This document shows positions 24,815 to 33,733 of a stretch of 64,000 bases of DNA, piece by piece. Source of the DNA: Maea johnstoni (taxonomy: Eukaryota > Annelida > Polychaeta > Spionida > Magelonidae); contig OZ012686.1 in assembly GCA_963942565.1 (NCBI GenBank), forward strand, positions 60,482,904-60,546,903, read 5' to 3'. The position numbers were made by a program, and so were the translations under genes. Position 1 is the stretch's first letter, and every line of letters starts with the position of its first letter. Under the pieces are notes generated by a model, which made no database searches, was not told where the DNA came from, and saw nothing but the letters and a program-made list of their open reading frames with translations.

Positions 24815-27025
24815 GGTGCTAAGCTCGTATATCCACCTACCTCAGTTAAGGTTGAGGTGCTTCGCTCCTATGCCCACCTACCCCCGTTAAGGCCAAGGTG
24901 CTTCACTCGTAGGTCAACCTACCCCAGTTTACTTACTTACTTACTTACTTAGGTGCTACTTAGGTGCTAAGCTCGTATATCCACCTACCCCAGTTAAGGC
25001 CCCGGTGCTAAGCTCGTATATTCACCTACCCCAGTTTAGGCCGAGGTGCTTCGCTCCTATGCCCACCTACCCCCGTTAAGGCCAAGGTGCTTCACTCATA
25101 GGTCAACCTACCCCAGTTTACTTACTTACTTACTTACTTAGGTGCTACTTAGGTGCTAAGCTCGTATATCCACCTACCTCAGTTTAGGTTGAGGTGCTTC
25201 GCTCCTATGCCCACCTACCCCCGTTAAGGCCAAGGTGCTTCACTCGTAGGTCAACCTACCCCAGTTTACTTACTTACTTACTTACTTAGGTGCTACTTAG
25301 GTGCTAAGCTCGTATATCCACCTACCCCAGTTAAGGCCCCGGTGCTAAGCTCGTATATTCACCTACCCCAGTTTAGGCCGAGGTGCTTCGCTCCTATGCC
25401 CACCTACCCCCGTTAGGGCCAAGGTGCTTCACTCGTAGGTCAACCTACCCCAGTTTACTTACTTACTTACTTACTTAGGTGCTACTTAGGTGCTAAGCTC
25501 GTATATCCACCTACCTCAGTTTAGGTTGAGGTGCTTCGCTCCTATGCCCACCTACCCCCGTTAAGGCCAAGGTGCTTCACTCGTAGGTCAACCTACCCCA
25601 GTTTACTTACTTACTTACTTACTTAGGTGCTACTTAGGTGCTAAGCTCGTATATCCACATACCCCGGTTAAGGCCCCGGTGCTAAGCTCGTATATTCACC
25701 TACCCCAGTTGAGGCCGAGGTGCTTCGCTACTATGCCCACCTACCCCCGTTAAGGCCAAGGTGCTTCACTCGCAGGTCAACCTACCCCAGTTTACTTACT
25801 TACTTACTTACTTAGGTGCTACTTAGGTGCTAAGCTCGTATATCCACCTACCTCAGTTTAGGTTGAGGTGCTTCGCTCCTATGCCCACCTACCCCCGTTA
25901 AGGCCAAGGTGCTTCACTCGTAGGTCAACCTACACCAGTTTACTTACTTACTTACTTACTTAGGTGCTACTTAGGTGCTAAGCTCGTATATCCACCTACC
26001 CCAGTTAAGGCCCCGGTGCTAAGCTCGTATATTCACCTACCCCAGTTTAGGCCGAGGTGCTTCGCTCCTATGCCCACCTACCCCTGTTAAGGCCAAGGTG
26101 CTTCACTCGTAGGTCAACCTACCCCAGTTGACTTACTTACTTACTTACTTAGGTGCTACTTAGGTGCTAAGCTCGTATATCCACCTACCTCAGTTTAGGT
26201 TGAGGTGCTTCGCTCCTATGCCCACCTACCCCCGTTAAGGCCAAGGTGCTTCACTCGTAGGTCAACCTACCCCAGTTTACTCACTTACTTACTTACTTAG
26301 GTGCTACTTAGGTGCTAAGCTCGTATATCCACCTACCCCAGTTAAGGCCCCGGTGCTAAGCTCGTATATTCACCTACCCCAGTTTAGGCCGAGGTGCTTC
26401 GCTCCTATGCCCACCTACCCCCGTTAAGGCCAAGGTGCTTCACTCGTAGGTCAACCTACCCCAGTTTACTTACTTACTTACTTACTTAGGTGCTACTTAG
26501 GTGCTAAGCTCGTATATCCACCTACCCCAGTTAAGGCCCCGGTGCTAAGCTCGTATATTCACCTACCCCAGTTTAGGCCGAGGTGCTTCGCTCCTATGCC
26601 CACCTACCCCCGTTAAGGCCAAGGTGCTTCACTCGTAGGTCAACCTACCCCAGTTTACTTACTTACTTACTTACTTAGGTGCTACTTAGGTGCTAAGCTC
26701 GTATATCCACCTACCTCAGTTTAGGTTGAGGTGCTTCGCTCCTATGCCCACCTACCCCCGTTAAGGCCAAGGTTCTTCACTCGTAGGTCAACCTACCCCA
26801 GTTTACTTACTTACTTACTTACTTAGGTGCTACTTAGGTGCTAAGCTCGTATATCCACCTACCCCAGTTAAGGCCCCGGTGCTAAGCTCGTATATTCACC
26901 TACCCCCGTTTAGGCCGAGGTGCTTCGCTCCTATGCCCACCTACCCCCGTTAAGGCCAAGGTGCTTCACTCGTAGGTCAACCTACCCCAGTTTACTTACT
27001 TACTTACTTACTTAGGTGCTACTTA
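24815..27025 (+). repeat. 2211-bp tandem block, copy 2
   Basis: Same 13-unit order and the same markers as 22604-24814 at an offset of exactly 2211 bp. I noticed about nine single-base differences between the two copies (for example near 22808/25019, 23513/25724, 24247/26458, 25096, 26774, 26906), so they are roughly 99.6% identical by eye. Confidence 0.92.
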
Positions 27026-28938
27026 GGTGCTAAGCTCGTATATCCACCACCCCAGTTAAGGCCCCGGTGCTAAGCTCGTATATTCACCTACCCCAGTTTA
27101 GGCCGAGGTGCTTCGCTCCTATGCCCACCTACCCCCGTTAAGATCAAGGTGCTTCACTCGTAGGTCAACCTACCCCAGTTTACTTACTTACTTACTTACT
27201 TAGGTGCTACTTAGGTGCTAAGCTCGTATATACACCTACCTCAGTTTAGGTTGAGGTGCTTCGCTCCTATGCCCACCTACCCCCGTTAAGGCCAAGGTGC
27301 TTCACTCGTAGGTCAACCTACACCAGTTTACTTACTTACTTACTTACTTAGGTGCTACTTAGGTGCTAAGCTCGTATATCCACCTACCCCAGTTAAGGCC
27401 CCGGTGCTAAGCTCGTATATTCACCTACCCCAGTTTAGGCCGAGGTGCTTCGCTCCTATGCCCACCTACCCCTGTTAAGGCCAAGGTGCTTCACTCGTAG
27501 GTCAACCTACCCCAGTTGACTTACTTACTTACTTACTTAGGTGCTACTTAGGTGCTAAGCTCGTATATCCACCTACCTCAGTTTAGGTTGAGGTGCTTCG
27601 CTCCTATGCCCACCTACCCCCGTTAAGGCCAAGGTGCTTCACTCGTAGGTCAACCTACCCCAGTTTACTCACTTACTTACTTACTTAGGTGCTACTTAGG
27701 TGCTAAGCTCGTATATCCACCTACCCCAGTTAAGGCCCCGGTGCTAAGCTCGTATATTCACCTACCCCAGTTTAGGCCGAGGTGCTTCGCTCCTATGCCC
27801 ACCTACCCCCGTTAAGGCCAAGGTGCTTCACTCGTAGGTCAACCTACCCCAGTTTACTTACTTACTTACTTACTTAGGTGCTACTTAGGTGCTAAGCTCG
27901 TATATCCACCTACCCCAGTTAAGGCCCCGGTGCTAAGCTCGTATATTCACCTACCCCAGTTTAGGCCGAGGTGCTTCGCTCCTATGCCCACCTACCCCCG
28001 TTAAGGCCAAGGTGCTTCACTCGTAGGTCAACCTACCCCAGTTTACTTACTTACTTACTTACTTAGGTGCTACTTAGGTGCTAAGCTCGTATATCCACCT
28101 ACCTCAGTTTAGGTTGAGGTGCTTCGCTCCTATGCCCACCTACCCCCGTTAAGGCCAAGGTGCTTCACTCGTAGGTCAACCTACCCCAGTTTACTTACTT
28201 ACTTACTTACTTAGGTGCTACTTAGGTGCTAAGCTCGTATATCCACCTACCCCAGTTAAGGCCCCGGTGCTAAGCTCGTATATTCACCTACCCCCGTTTA
28301 GGCCGAGGTGCTTCGCTCCTATGCCCACCTACCCCCGTTAAGGCCAAGGTGCTTCACTCGTAGGTCAACCTACCCCAGTTTACTTACTTACTTACTTACT
28401 TAGGTGCTACTTAGGTGCTAAGCTCGTATATCCACCACCCCAGTTAAGGCCCCGGTGCTAAGCTCGTATATTCACCTACCCCAGTTTAGGCCGAGGTGCT
28501 TCGCTCCTATGCCCACCTACCCCCGTTAAGGCCAAGGTGCTTCACTCGTAGGTCAACCTACCCCAGTTTACTTACTTACTTACTTACTTAGGTGCTACTT
28601 AGGTGCTAAGCTCGTATATACACCTACCTCAGTTTAGGTTGAGGTGCTTCGCTCCTATGCCCACCTACCCCCGTTAAGGCCAAGGTGCTTCACTCGTAGG
28701 TCAACCTATCCCAGTTTACTTACTTACTTACTTACTTAGGTGCTATTTAGGTGCTAAGCTCGTATATCCACCTACCCCAGTTAAGGCCCCGGTGCTAAGC
28801 TCGTATATTCACCTACCCCAGTTTAGGCCGAGGTGCTTCGCTCCTATGCCCACCTACCCCCGTTAAGGCCAAGGTGCTTCACTCGTAGGTCAACCTACCC
28901 CAGTTTACTTACTTACTTACTTACTTAGGTGCTACTTA

Positions 28939-29086
28939 GGTGCTAAGCTCGTATATCCACCTACCTCAGTTTAGGTTGAGGTGCTTCGCTCCTATGCCCA
29001 CCTACCCCCGTTAAGGCCAAGGTGCTTCACTCGTAGGTCAACCTACCCCAGTTTACTTACTTACTTACTTACTTAGGTGCTACTTA
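28939..29086 (+). repeat. Canonical B unit (148 bp), reference copy
   Basis: It consists of b1 (28939-28979), m3 (28980-29020), m4 (29021-29075) and m5 (29076-29086). It is 41 bp shorter than A, exactly one monomer. The last three parts match those of A. b1 has the m1-like TATATCC on its left and the m2-like GTTTAGG on its right, plus private changes: ACCTACCTCA in place of ACCTACCCCA, and GGTTGA in place of GGCCGA. With the A unit that follows it forms a complete 337-bp dimer at 28939-29275. Confidence 0.97.
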
Positions 29087-29127
29087 GGTGCTAAGCTCGT
29101 ATATCCACCTACCCCAGTTAAGGCCCC
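29087..29127 (+). repeat. Monomer m1 (41 bp)
   Basis: Begins GGTGCTAAGC, has TATATCC before the ACCTACCCCA core, and ends GTTAAGGCCCC. It occurs only in A units and is the most distal copy from the TTAC run. Frequent variants include CCACATACC for CCACCTACC (near 6832, 8541, 15322, 23444, 34574, 36448, 42106) and a one-base loss giving CCACCACCC (21569, 27044, 28432, 32701, 37838). Confidence 0.95.
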
Positions 29128-29168
29128 GGTGCTAAGCTCGTATATTCACCTACCCCAGTTTAGGCCGA
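29128..29168 (+). repeat. Monomer m2 (41 bp)
   Basis: Shares its first 17 bases with m1, then has TATATTC, the ACCTACCCCA core and GTTTAGGCCGA. Present in A units and, alone of the two left monomers, in the C unit at 44639. A one-base loss (ACCTACCCAG) tags a linked haplotype at 1829, 5283, 7138, 8519, 13779, 15641, 16314, 18335 and 44935 (unit starts). Confidence 0.95.
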
Positions 29169-29209
29169 GGTGCTTCGCTCCTATGCCCACCTACCCCCGT
29201 TAAGGCCAA
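29169..29209 (+). repeat. Monomer m3 (41 bp)
   Basis: Begins GGTGCTTCGC, continues TCCTATGCCC with ACCTACCCCC, and ends GTTAAGGCCAA. It occurs in every A and B unit, so it is about twice as frequent as m1 or m2. Common variants are TTTGCTCC for TTCGCTCC and CCCTGTT for CCCCGTT, both CpG changes, and CCCACTTACACCC in several B units of the 31-43 kb zone. Confidence 0.95.
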
Positions 29210-29221
29210 GGTGCTTCACTC

Positions 29222-29235
29222 GTAGGTCAACCTAC
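29222..29235. repeat. 14-bp dyad in m4 (GTAGGT-CA-ACCTAC)
   Basis: The arms GTAGGT and ACCTAC are perfect reverse complements around a 2-base centre. The motif is present in m4 of nearly every unit, so there are several hundred copies. m1, m2 and m3 have the right arm (the shared ACCTAC core) but not the left, so the symmetry arose in m4. Occasional copies are broken, for example GGTCATCC in B units near 43731, 52225, 53235, 55103, 56259 and 63025. Protein binding is not shown by the sequence. Confidence 0.85.
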
Positions 29236-29241
29236 CCCAGT

Positions 29242-29261
29242 TTACTTACTTACTTACTTAC
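29242..29261 (+). repeat. (TTAC)5 microsatellite embedded in every unit
   Basis: Five TTAC copies are the norm. Runs with six precede the units starting at 5623, 7330, 14119, 16654, 18675, 22604, 44113, 45275, 47301, 48630 (one base interrupted) and 49149. Runs with four precede 12590, 14630, 17176, 32346, 38866 and 51681; with three, 53613, 58742 and 60567; with two, 48289. The run guarantees reverse-strand stops in all three frames. Confidence 0.93.
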
Positions 29262-29274
29262 TTAGGTGCTACTT
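29262..29274. repeat. Microsatellite/m5 boundary (CTTAGGTGC junction)
   Basis: This stretch runs from the end of the TTAC run through m5. The first copy of ACTTAGGTGCT starts here and the second reaches into the next unit. At the m5/m1 boundary a second small inverted repeat appears, CTTAG-GTG-CTAAG, with perfect 5-base arms and a 3-base loop. It occurs at each unit start where m1 or b1 has AAGC, but not at the internal monomer boundaries. Confidence 0.75.
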
Positions 29275-29275
29275 A
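29265..29275 (+). repeat. m5, 11-bp junction duplicate
   Basis: The 11 bp GGTGCTACTTA sits between the TTAC run and the next unit. With its flanks it forms an exact direct repeat of ACTTAGGTGCT, so m5 is best read as an 11-bp tandem duplication across the m4/m1 junction. It is missing at 13 junctions in the window, listed in a separate entry. Confidence 0.93.
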
Positions 29276-31149
29276 GGTGCTAAGCTCGTATATCCACCTA
29301 CCTCAGTTAAGGTTGAGGTGCTTCGCTCCTATGCCCACCTACCCCCGTTAAGGCCAAGGTGCTTCACTCGTAGGTCAACCTACCCCAGTTTACTTACTTA
29401 CTTACTTACTTAGGTGCTACTTAGGTGCTAAGCTCGTATATCCACCTACCCCAGTTAAGGCCCCGGTGCTAAGCTCGTATATTCACCTACCCCAGTTTAG
29501 GCCGAGGTGCTTCGCTCCTATGCCCACCTACCCCCGTTAAGGCCAAGGTGCTTCACTCGTAGGTCAACCTACCCCAGTTTACTTACTTACTTACTTACTT
29601 AGGTGCTACTTAGGTGCTAAGCTCGTATATCCACCTACCTCAGTTTAGGTTGAGGTGCTTCGCTCCTATGCCCACCTACCCCCGTTAAGGCCAAGGTGCT
29701 TCACTCGTAGGTCAACCTACCCCAGTTTACTTACTTACTTACTTACTTAGGTGCTACTTAGGTGCTAAGCTCGTATATCCACCTACCCCAGTTAAGGCCC
29801 CGGTGCTAAGCTCGTATATTCACCTACCCCAGTTTAGGCCGAGGTGCTTCGCTCCTATGCCCACCTACCCCCGTTAGGGCCAAGGTGCTTCACTCGTAGG
29901 TCAACCTACCCCAGTTTACTTACTTACTTACTTACTTAGGTGCTACTTAGGTGCTAAGCTCGTATATCCACCTACCTCAGTTTAGGTTGAGGTGCTTCGC
30001 TCCTATGCCCACCTACCCCCGTTAAGGCCAAGGTGCTTCACTCGTAGGTCAACCTACCCCAGTTTACTTACTTACTTACTTACTTAGGTGCTACTTAGGT
30101 GCTAAGCTCGTATATCCACATACCCCGGTTAAGGCCCCGGTGCTAAGCTCGTATATTCACCTACCCCAGTTGAGGCCGAGGTGCTTCGCTACTATGCCCA
30201 CCTACCCCCGTTAAGGCCAAGGTGCTTCACTCGTAGGTCAACCTACCCCAGTTTACTTACTTACTTACTTACTTAGGTGCTACTTAGGTGCTAAGCTCGT
30301 ATATCCACCTACCCCAGTTAAGGCCCCGGTGCTAAGCTCGTATATTCACCTACCCCAGTTTAGGCCGAGGTGCTTCGCTCCTATGCCCACCTACCCCCGT
30401 TAGGGCCAAGGTGCTTTACTCGTAGGTCAACCTACCCCAGTTTACTTACTTACTTACTTACTTAGGTGCTACTTAGGTGCTAAGCTCGTACATCCACCTA
30501 CCTCAGTTTAGGTTGAGGTGCTTCGCTCCTATGCCCACCTACCCCCGTTAAGGCCAAGGTGCTTCACTCGTAGGTCAACCTACCCCAGTTTACTTACTTA
30601 CTTACTTACTTAGGTGCTACTTAGGTGCTAAGCTCGTATATCCACATACCCCGGTTAAGGCCCAGGTGCTAAGCTTGTATATTCACCTACCCCAGTTGAG
30701 GCCGAGGTGCTTCGCTACTATGCCCACCTACCCCCATTAAGGCCAAGGTGCTTCACTCGCAGGTCAACCTACCCCAGTTTACTTACTTACTTACTTACTT
30801 AGGTGCTACTTAGGTGCTAAGCTCGTATATCCACCTACCTCAGTTTAGGTTGAGGTGCTTCGCTCCTATGCCCACCTACCCCCGTTAAGGCCAAGGTGCT
30901 TCACTCGTAGGTCAACCTACACCAGTTTACTTACTTACTTACTTACTTAGGTGCTACTTAGGTGCTAAGCTCGTATATCCACCTACCCCAGTTAAGGCCC
31001 CGGTGCTAAGCTCGTATATTCACCTACCCCAGTTTAGGCCGAGGTGCTTCGCTCCTATGCCCACCTACCCCTGTTAAGGCCAAGGTGCTTCACTCGTAGG
31101 TCAACCTACCCCAGTTGACTTACTTACTTACTTACTTAGGTGCTACTTA
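29276..31149 (+). repeat. Block 29.3-31.1 kb with 526-bp A-B-A duplication
   Basis: Unit order B-A-B-A-B-A-A-B-A-B-A. The three units 29761-30286 (TTAGGGCC A, B, CCACATACC A) are repeated at 30287-30812, offset 526 bp. Copy 2 differs slightly, with CTTTACTCG, GTACATCC, GCCCAGG and CACTCGCAGG. The rest follows the order of the 2211-bp block. Confidence 0.88.
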
Positions 31150-32682
31150 GGTGCTAAGCTCGTATATCCACCTACCTCAGTTTAGGTTGAGGTGCTTCGC
31201 TCCTATGCCCACCTACCCCCGTTAAGGCCAAGGTGCTTCACTCGTAGGTCAACCTACCCCAGTTTACTCACTTACTTACTTACTTAGGTGCTACTTAGGT
31301 GCTAAGCTCGTATATCCACCTACCCCAGTTAAGGCCCCGGTGCTAAGCTCGTAAATTCACCTACCCCAGTTTAGGCCGAGGTGCTTCGCTCCTATGCCCA
31401 CCTACCCCCGTTAAGGCCAAGGTGCTTCACTCGTAGGTCAACCTACCCCAGTTTACTTACTTACTTACTTACTTAGGTGCTACTTAGGTGCTAAGCTCGT
31501 ATATCCACCTACCTCAGTTTAGGTTGAGGTGCTTCGCTCCTATGCCCACTTACACCCGTTAAGGCCAAGGTGCTTCACTCGTAGGTCAACCTACCCAAGT
31601 TTACTTACTTACTTACTCACTTAGGTGCTACTTAGGTGCTAAGCTCGTATATCCACCTACCCCAGTTAAGGCCCCGGCGCTAAGCTCGTATATTCACCTA
31701 CCCCAGTTTAGGCCGAGGTGCTTTGCTCCTATGCCCACCTACCCCCGTTAAGGCCAAGGTGCTTCACTCGTAGGTCAACCTACCCCAGTTTACTTACTTA
31801 CTTACTTACTTAGGTGCTACTTAGGTGCTAAGCTCGTATATCCACCTACCCCAGTTAAGGCCCCGGTGCTAAGCTCGTATATTCACCTACCCCAGTTTAG
31901 GCCGAGGTGCTTCGCTCCTATGCCCACCTACCCCCGTTAAGGCCAAGGTGCTTCACTCGTAGGTCAACCTACCCCAGTTTACTTACTTACTTACTTACTT
32001 AGGTGCTACTTAGGTGCTAAGCTCGTATATCCATCTACCTCAGTTTAGGTTGAGGTGCTTCGCTCCTATGCCCACCTACCCCCGTTAAGGCCAAGGTGCT
32101 TCACTCGTAGGTCAACCTACCCCAGTTTACTCACTTACTTACTTACTTAGGTGCTACTTAGGTGCTAAGCTCGTATATCCACCTACCCCAGTTAAGGCCC
32201 CGGTGCTAAGCTCGTAAATTCACCTACCCCAGTTTAGGCCGAGGTGCTTCGCTCCTATGCCCACCTACCCCCGTTAAGGCCAAGGTGCTTCACTCGTAGG
32301 TCAACCTACCCCAGTTTACTTACTTACTTACTTAGGTGCTACTTAGGTGCTAAGCTCGTATATCCACCTACCTCAGTTTAGGTTGAGGTGCTTCGCTCCT
32401 ATGCCCACTTACACCCGTTAAGGCCAAGGTGCTTCACTCGTAGGTCAACCTACCCAAGTTTACTTACTTACTTACTTACTTAGGTGCTACTTAGGTGCTA
32501 AGCTCGTATATCCACCTACCCCAGTTAAGGCCCCGGCGCTAAGCTCGTATATTCACCTACCCCAGTTTAGGCCGAGGTGCTTTGCTCCTATGCCCACCTA
32601 CCCCCGTTAAGGCCAAGGTGCTTCACTCGTAGGTCAACCTACCCCAGTTTACTTACTTACTTACTTACTTAGGTGCTACTTA
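31150..32682 (+). repeat. 863-bp tandem duplication
   Basis: Five units B-A-B-A-A at 31150-32012 are followed by B-A-B-A at 32013-32682 with the same markers: TTTACTCAC, GTAAATTC, CCCACTTACACCC, CCCCGGCGC. The marker spacing is 859 rather than 863 bp because one TTAC run has four copies instead of five. Confidence 0.9.
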
Positions 32683-33733
32683 GGTGCTAAGCTCGTATAT
32701 CCACCACCCCAGTTAAGGCCCCGGTGCTAAGCTCGTATATTCACCTACCCCAGTTTAGGCCGAGGTGCTTCGCTCCTATGCCCACCTACCCCCGTTAAGG
32801 CCAAGGTGCTTCACTCGTAGGTCAACCTACCCCAGTTTACTTACTTACTTACTTACTTAGGTGCTACTTAGGTGCTAAGCTCGTATATACACCTACCTCA
32901 GTTTAGGTTGAGGTGCTTCGCTCCTATGCCCACCTACCCCCGTTAAGGCCAAGGTGCTTCACTCGTAGGTAAACCTACCCCAGTTTACTTACTTACTTAC
33001 TTACTTAGGTGCTACTTAGGTGCTAAGCTCGTATATCCACCTACCCCAGTTAAGGCCCCGGTGCTAAGCTCCTATATTCACCTACCCCAGTTTAGGCCGA
33101 GGTGCTTCGCTCCTATGCCCACCTACCCCCGTTAAGGCCAAGGTGCTTCACTCGTAGGTCAACCTACCCCAGTTTACTTACTTACTTACTTACTTAGGTG
33201 CTACTTAGGTGCTAAGCTCGTATATCCACCTACCCCAGTTAAGGCCCTGGTGCTAAGCTCGTATATTCACCTACCCCAGTTTAGGCCGAGGTGCTTCGCT
33301 CCTATGCCCACCTACCCCCGTTAAGGCCAAGGTGCTTCACTCGTAGGTCAACCTACCCCAGTTTACTTACTTACTTACTTACTTAGGTGCTACTTAGGTG
33401 CTAAGCCCGTATATCCACCTACCTCAGTTTAGGTTGAGGTGCTTCGCTCCTATGCCCACATACCCCCGTTAAGGCCAAGGTGCTTCACTCGTAGGTCAAC
33501 CTACCCCAGTTTACTTACTTACTTACTTACTTAGGTGCTACTTAGGTGCTAAGCTCGTATATCCACCTACCCCAGTTAAGGCCCCGGTGCTAAGCTCGTA
33601 TATTCACCTACCCCAGTTTAGGCCGAGGTGCTTCGCTCCTATGCCCACCTACCCCCGTTAAGGCCAAGGTGCTTCACTCGTAGGTCAACCTACCCCAGTT
33701 TACTTACTTACTTACTTACTTAGGTGCTACTTA
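32683..33733 (+). repeat. Block Q, copy 2
   Basis: Unit order A-B-A-A-B-A with CCACCACCC, TATACACC and CCCACATACC in the same places as 21549-22603 (offset 11134). The B that follows (33734) again has GTTAAGGTTG. Private changes include AGGTAAACC near 32969 and GCTCCTATATTC near 33069. Confidence 0.88.

Larger units (their letters stand above)
29210..29264 (+). repeat. Monomer m4 with (TTAC)5 tail (55 bp)
   Basis: Begins GGTGCTTCAC, carries a short dyad (29222-29235) and the ACCTACCCCA core, then passes from GTTTA into a TTAC tetranucleotide run (29242-29261) in place of the usual GGCC end. It is the only monomer with the dyad and the microsatellite, and it is found in every unit. Confidence 0.95.
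27026..29275 (+). repeat. 1388-bp tandem duplication region with hybrid B unit
   Basis: Unit order A-B-A-B-A-A-B-A, then A-B-A-B-A. Units 27362-28601 repeat 25974-27213 at offset 1388. The CCACCACCC A unit appears at 27026 and 28414. The B at 27214 combines TATACACC on the left with CTACACCAG on the right, two markers otherwise on different B units, so it lies at the crossover point. Confidence 0.88.
29087..29275 (+). repeat. Canonical A unit (189 bp), reference copy
   Basis: Chosen as a reference because it carries the majority base at every position I compared. It consists of m1 (29087-29127), m2 (29128-29168), m3 (29169-29209), m4 (29210-29264) and m5 (29265-29275). The first three are 41 bp each, m4 is 55 bp and m5 is 11 bp, giving 189 bp. 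About half GC (97 of 189), with seven CpG dinucleotides. The length is a multiple of three, but stops occur in all forward frames (in m1, m2, m3 and m4). Confidence 0.97.

Noticed and set aside
29087-29127. G-quadruplex on the minus strand from the CCTACCCC cores
   Set aside because: Each core gives only GGGGTAGGTGG-like clusters with mostly two-G runs; this is too weak to call from sequence alone.
29169-29209. CENP-B box in m3 (TTCG followed by CCC-rich sequence)
   Set aside because: The TTCG is present, but the required central A and the CGGG half are not at the right spacing on either strand.
29262-29286. Telomeric repeat of the TTAGG type
   Set aside because: TTAGG occurs at each TTAC/m5 and m5/m1 joint but never in tandem; it is part of the longer unit.
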